Below, one piece after another: positions 10,051 through 11,984 of a stretch of DNA of 11,984 bases. The DNA is from Thermaceae bacterium (GTDB taxonomy: Bacteria > Deinococcota > Deinococci > Deinococcales > Marinithermaceae): the NCBI GenBank assembly GCA_015490435.1, contig WFXV01000245.1, positions 1 to 11,984 of the forward strand, in the 5' to 3' direction. The notes under the pieces are model-generated. The model worked only from the letters and a program-made list of their open reading frames with translations, was not told the DNA's origin and ran no database searches. Within the stretch, counting starts at the first letter, position 1. Each line of letters starts with the position of its first letter. Position numbers and translations under genes: made by a program.

Positions 10051-11874
10051 TCACGAAAGACCGAGGTGGCGTTTTAAGAACGCCTCCGCCCGGCGGAAGA
10101 AATCGAGCCGGTTTTCAAAGCGCACGAACCCGTGGCCCTCGTCGGGGTACTCGACGTACTCCACCGGTTTGCCCCGCTTCTTTAGCGCCTCCACGATCTG
10201 GAGACTTTCCTCCCGTTTCACCCGCGGGTCGTTCTTGCCCTGGCCGATGAGGAGCGGAGCTTCGATCCGGTCGGCGGAGAAAAGCGGCGAGCGCTCCCGG
10301 AGGAGCTCCTTGTCTTTCTCCGGGTGGCCGACCCGGTGATAAAGGAGCGCAAGCATCGGCTTCCAGTAGGGCGGGATGCTCTCGATGAAGGTGAAGAGGT
10401 TTGAGGGGCCGACGAGGTCCACCCCGGCGGCGTAGAGCTCAGGGGTGAAGGCGAGGCCGGCGAGGGTGGCGTAGCCGCCGTAGGAACCGCCCATGATCGC
10501 GATGCGCTTGGGGTCGGCGATGCCCTCCTCGATGAGCCAGCGTACGCCGTCGGTGAGGTCGTCCTGCATCTTGCCGCCCCACTCCTTGTTGCCGGCGTTC
10601 AGGTGGTCCTTGCCGTAACCGGTGGAGCCCCGGAAGTTCGGCTGGAGCACGGCGAAGCCGCGGTTTGCGAGCCACTGGGCCCAGGGGTCAAATCCCCAGG
10701 CGTCCCGCCACCAGGGGCCGCCGTGGGGGAGGATCACCGTCGGGAGGTTTTTCGCCTCCTTCCCCGGGGGCAGGGTGAGGTAGCCCTCGATCACCCGGCC
10801 GTCCCGGGCGCGGTAGCTGATGGGGCGGGTCTCGGCGAGCTCGTAGTTGAGCAGCCAGGGGTAGGCTTCGCCGATGAGGGTGAGGGCCTTTTCTTTGCGG
10901 TCGTAGAGCCAGTAGCGGCCCGGGCGGTCGTCGTCGGTCTCGTAAACGACCCAGGTTCGGTCCTCGAGGTCGCGGGAGCCGATGTAGAAGTCGCCCTCGA
11001 GCTCAGCCGCGAGCCGCTCGAAATCGGGCTTGAGTGCCTCGTCCAGCACGATCCAAGAAAGCCGCTCCCGCATCACCCCCACCGCCTCGGGGGCGTTTTT
11101 CCTCGGGTGGAAGAGGAAGGTCTCGCCGTAGGGGGTGAAGTGGGTGAGGTCGTAGTCCGGGTCCTCGGCGAGCAGGGTTTCCTCCCCGGTCCTCAGGTTC
11201 TTCTTGACCAGCGCGGCGGCGTTCCGGCCGATCGAGGAGAGGAGGTAGAGGTCGTCGCCCCGGACGGTAAGCGGCCGGGTGGTGAGGTCGTCCTCGAGAC
11301 CCCAGGAGAGGAAAGGCTTCCACGCGCCCTCTTCGTAAACGAGGAGCTCGCCCCCGCCCTCGTCGGTCTGGCGGTAGGCGAGTCGGGGACGGAAGTGTTC
11401 GTCGGCGAGGATCTGGATGAAGCCCGGGTTCTCGAGCACCAGGGTGCGCTCGCCAGTCCTCGCGTTCACCCGGTAGAGGTCGTGGTAGCGGGGGTCGCGG
11501 TCGTTCAGGGCCACCAGGATCTCGTCCGGAAACTCGGGGCTCGTCCTCGCCGGGCGGGCCTGGACCCCCTCGCCCGGGGTCAAGAGCAGCGGCTCGCCGC
11601 CCTCGGGGCTCACCCGGTAGAGCCGCCAGTTCTCGTCGCCGTCCTTGTCCTGGATGTAGACGAGGTCGCCGCTGTAGAGCCAGCCGTGGTAGAGGATGCC
11701 GCGGCCGGTGTCGTTCGTGACCGGGCGGGTCTCGCCGGTCTTGAGGTCCCGCACGAAGACGTTCTTCACCCCCTCCAGGGGGGCGATGTAAGCGAGCCGG
11801 GTGCCGTCCGGGCTGACCTGGACCTGGGTCAGGGCCGGGTCGGCGAAGAGTTCTTCCAGCGGTATTTGCGCCAT
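10051..11874 (-). CDS. S9 (prolyl oligopeptidase) family serine peptidase
   Basis: A 607-residue cytoplasmic serine peptidase of the prolyl oligopeptidase/acylaminoacyl peptidase family, expected to trim short or blocked peptides. Residues 1 to about 340 are beta-propeller-like with recurring strand motifs such as SPDGTRLAYI (21-30), and the alpha/beta-hydrolase domain follows. The oxyanion-loop HGGPWW (384-389), nucleophile S464 in MGGSYGGYA (461-469), the probable aspartate D549 in GKNDPRV (546-552) and H581 in DEGHGF (578-583) form an intact triad. No signal peptide is seen. The start MAQIPLEELFADPALT is a typical opening for this subfamily. Only GGAG lies upstream, one base from the ATG, while a TANNNT -10 (TAAACT) lies 5 nt upstream, suggesting a leaderless mRNA. 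Exact substrate (acylaminoacyl, oligo- or dipeptidyl) is not decidable by eye. First gene of an operon with the M48 peptidase. Confidence 0.93.
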   Translation of the reverse strand: MAQIPLEELFADPALTQVQVSPDGTRLAYIAPLEGVKNVFVRDLKTGETRPVTNDTGRGILYHGWLYSGDLVYIQDKDGDENWRLYRVSPEGGEPLLLTPGEGVQARPARTSPEFPDEILVALNDRDPRYHDLYRVNARTGERTLVLENPGFIQILADEHFRPRLAYRQTDEGGGELLVYEEGAWKPFLSWGLEDDLTTRPLTVRGDDLYLLSSIGRNAAALVKKNLRTGEETLLAEDPDYDLTHFTPYGETFLFHPRKNAPEAVGVMRERLSWIVLDEALKPDFERLAAELEGDFYIGSRDLEDRTWVVYETDDDRPGRYWLYDRKEKALTLIGEAYPWLLNYELAETRPISYRARDGRVIEGYLTLPPGKEAKNLPTVILPHGGPWWRDAWGFDPWAQWLANRGFAVLQPNFRGSTGYGKDHLNAGNKEWGGKMQDDLTDGVRWLIEEGIADPKRIAIMGGSYGGYATLAGLAFTPELYAAGVDLVGPSNLFTFIESIPPYWKPMLALLYHRVGHPEKDKELLRERSPLFSADRIEAPLLIGQGKNDPRVKREESLQIVEALKKRGKPVEYVEYPDEGHGFVRFENRLDFFRRAEAFLKRHLGLS

Positions 11875-11879
11875 GCTCC

Positions 11880-11885
11880 AGTTTA
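11880..11885 (-). promoter_or_regulatory. Candidate -10 for a leaderless S9 peptidase transcript
   Basis: TAAACT on the minus strand fits the TANNNT -10 described for leaderless genes in Deinococcus, and ends 5 nt before the ATG at 11874. Transcription would begin at or next to the start codon. No well-placed Shine-Dalgarno exists, which agrees. No clear -35 was found. Confidence 0.45.
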
Positions 11886-11889
11886 TCCC

Positions 11890-11895
11890 TATGCT
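11890..11895 (+). promoter_or_regulatory. Candidate -10 for the divergent gene starting at 11905
   Basis: TATGCT fits TANNNT and ends 9 nt before the ATG at 11905. A TTGCGC at 11866-11871, inside the S9 coding region, is a weak -35 at 18-bp spacing. The leader would be only a few bases, with no recognisable Shine-Dalgarno. Confidence 0.35.
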
Positions 11896-11904
11896 TTTTG
11901 AGCC

Positions 11905-11984
11905 ATGCGTCGAAATGCCCTGGTCGCCTTCCGGAACCGCCCCGCGGTGGTGAAGGAACCCGGCGACCGGATTCGGATCGAGAC
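11905..11984 (+). CDS. Start of an unidentified divergent gene, partial (3' end outside window)
   Basis: An ATG at 11905 opens a frame that stays open to the window edge (26 complete codons): MRRNALVAFRNRPAVVKEPG and so on. It is basic and has the look of a real N-terminus, with ordinary codon use and a candidate promoter just upstream. It lies 30 bp from the start of the divergent S9 peptidase. I do not recognise the family from so few residues and make no functional call. A chance open frame of this length is possible. Confidence 0.5.
   Translation, partial: MRRNALVAFRNRPAVVKEPGDRIRIE

Noticed and set aside
10603..11901. A 432-codon plus-strand frame opposite the S9 peptidase.
   Set aside because: It is a codon-bias shadow: Val/Glu/Gly-rich, no motif, and it lies wholly antisense to a gene with an intact catalytic triad.

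Overview
The window is GC-rich, densely packed bacterial chromosome. It carries eight clearly recognisable housekeeping genes plus the first codons of a ninth, and no mobile element, CRISPR array, tRNA or rRNA that I can see. Protein-level resemblance (especially the succinyl-CoA synthetase subunits, the membrane PIN/TRAM protein and the ClpC N-terminus), the frequent GTG/TTG starts and the -10-only promoters close to start codons point to the Deinococcota, most likely a Thermus/Meiothermus/Oceanithermus-type thermophile. This placement is an inference from memory of protein sequences, not a database result.

Layout. Positions 1-2248 (minus strand) hold the two-subunit glycyl-tRNA synthetase, glyQ followed by glyS, overlapping by 17 nt; glyS runs off the left edge. 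A 116-bp divergent control region (2249-2364) separates them from a plus-strand group: an unfoldase gene of the clpC/clpA type (2365-4572), radA (4572-5864, sharing one base with the clpC stop) and a membrane-anchored PIN/TRAM protein of the YacL family (5874-6854). A 56-bp gap with a consensus TATAAT and a GC-rich repeat leads into sucC-sucD (6911-8910), which overlap by ATGA. A strong terminator hairpin ends sucCD and is shared with the convergent minus-strand pair: an S9 serine peptidase (10051-11874) followed 10 nt later by an integral-membrane M48 zinc peptidase (8937-10040). A new plus-strand gene begins at 11905, only 30 bp from the S9 start, and leaves the window.

How they fit together. 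glyQ and glyS make the two subunits of one enzyme, as do sucC and sucD (TCA cycle, substrate-level phosphorylation). clpC-radA-yacL is a remnant of the arrangement known from Bacillus (ctsR-mcsA-mcsB-clpC-radA-disA-yacL), here without ctsR/mcsAB upstream and without disA between radA and yacL. The S9/M48 pair suggests a small peptide or membrane-protein turnover operon.

The region is mostly core metabolism and protein/DNA maintenance, and I do not see a new multi-gene system. The points most worth a second look are the alpha2beta2 GlyRS in a lineage best known for the homodimeric enzyme, the ClpC lacking the usual middle domain, the loss of disA from a conserved cluster, a minigene abutting clpC, and very compact (possibly leaderless) promoter arrangements.
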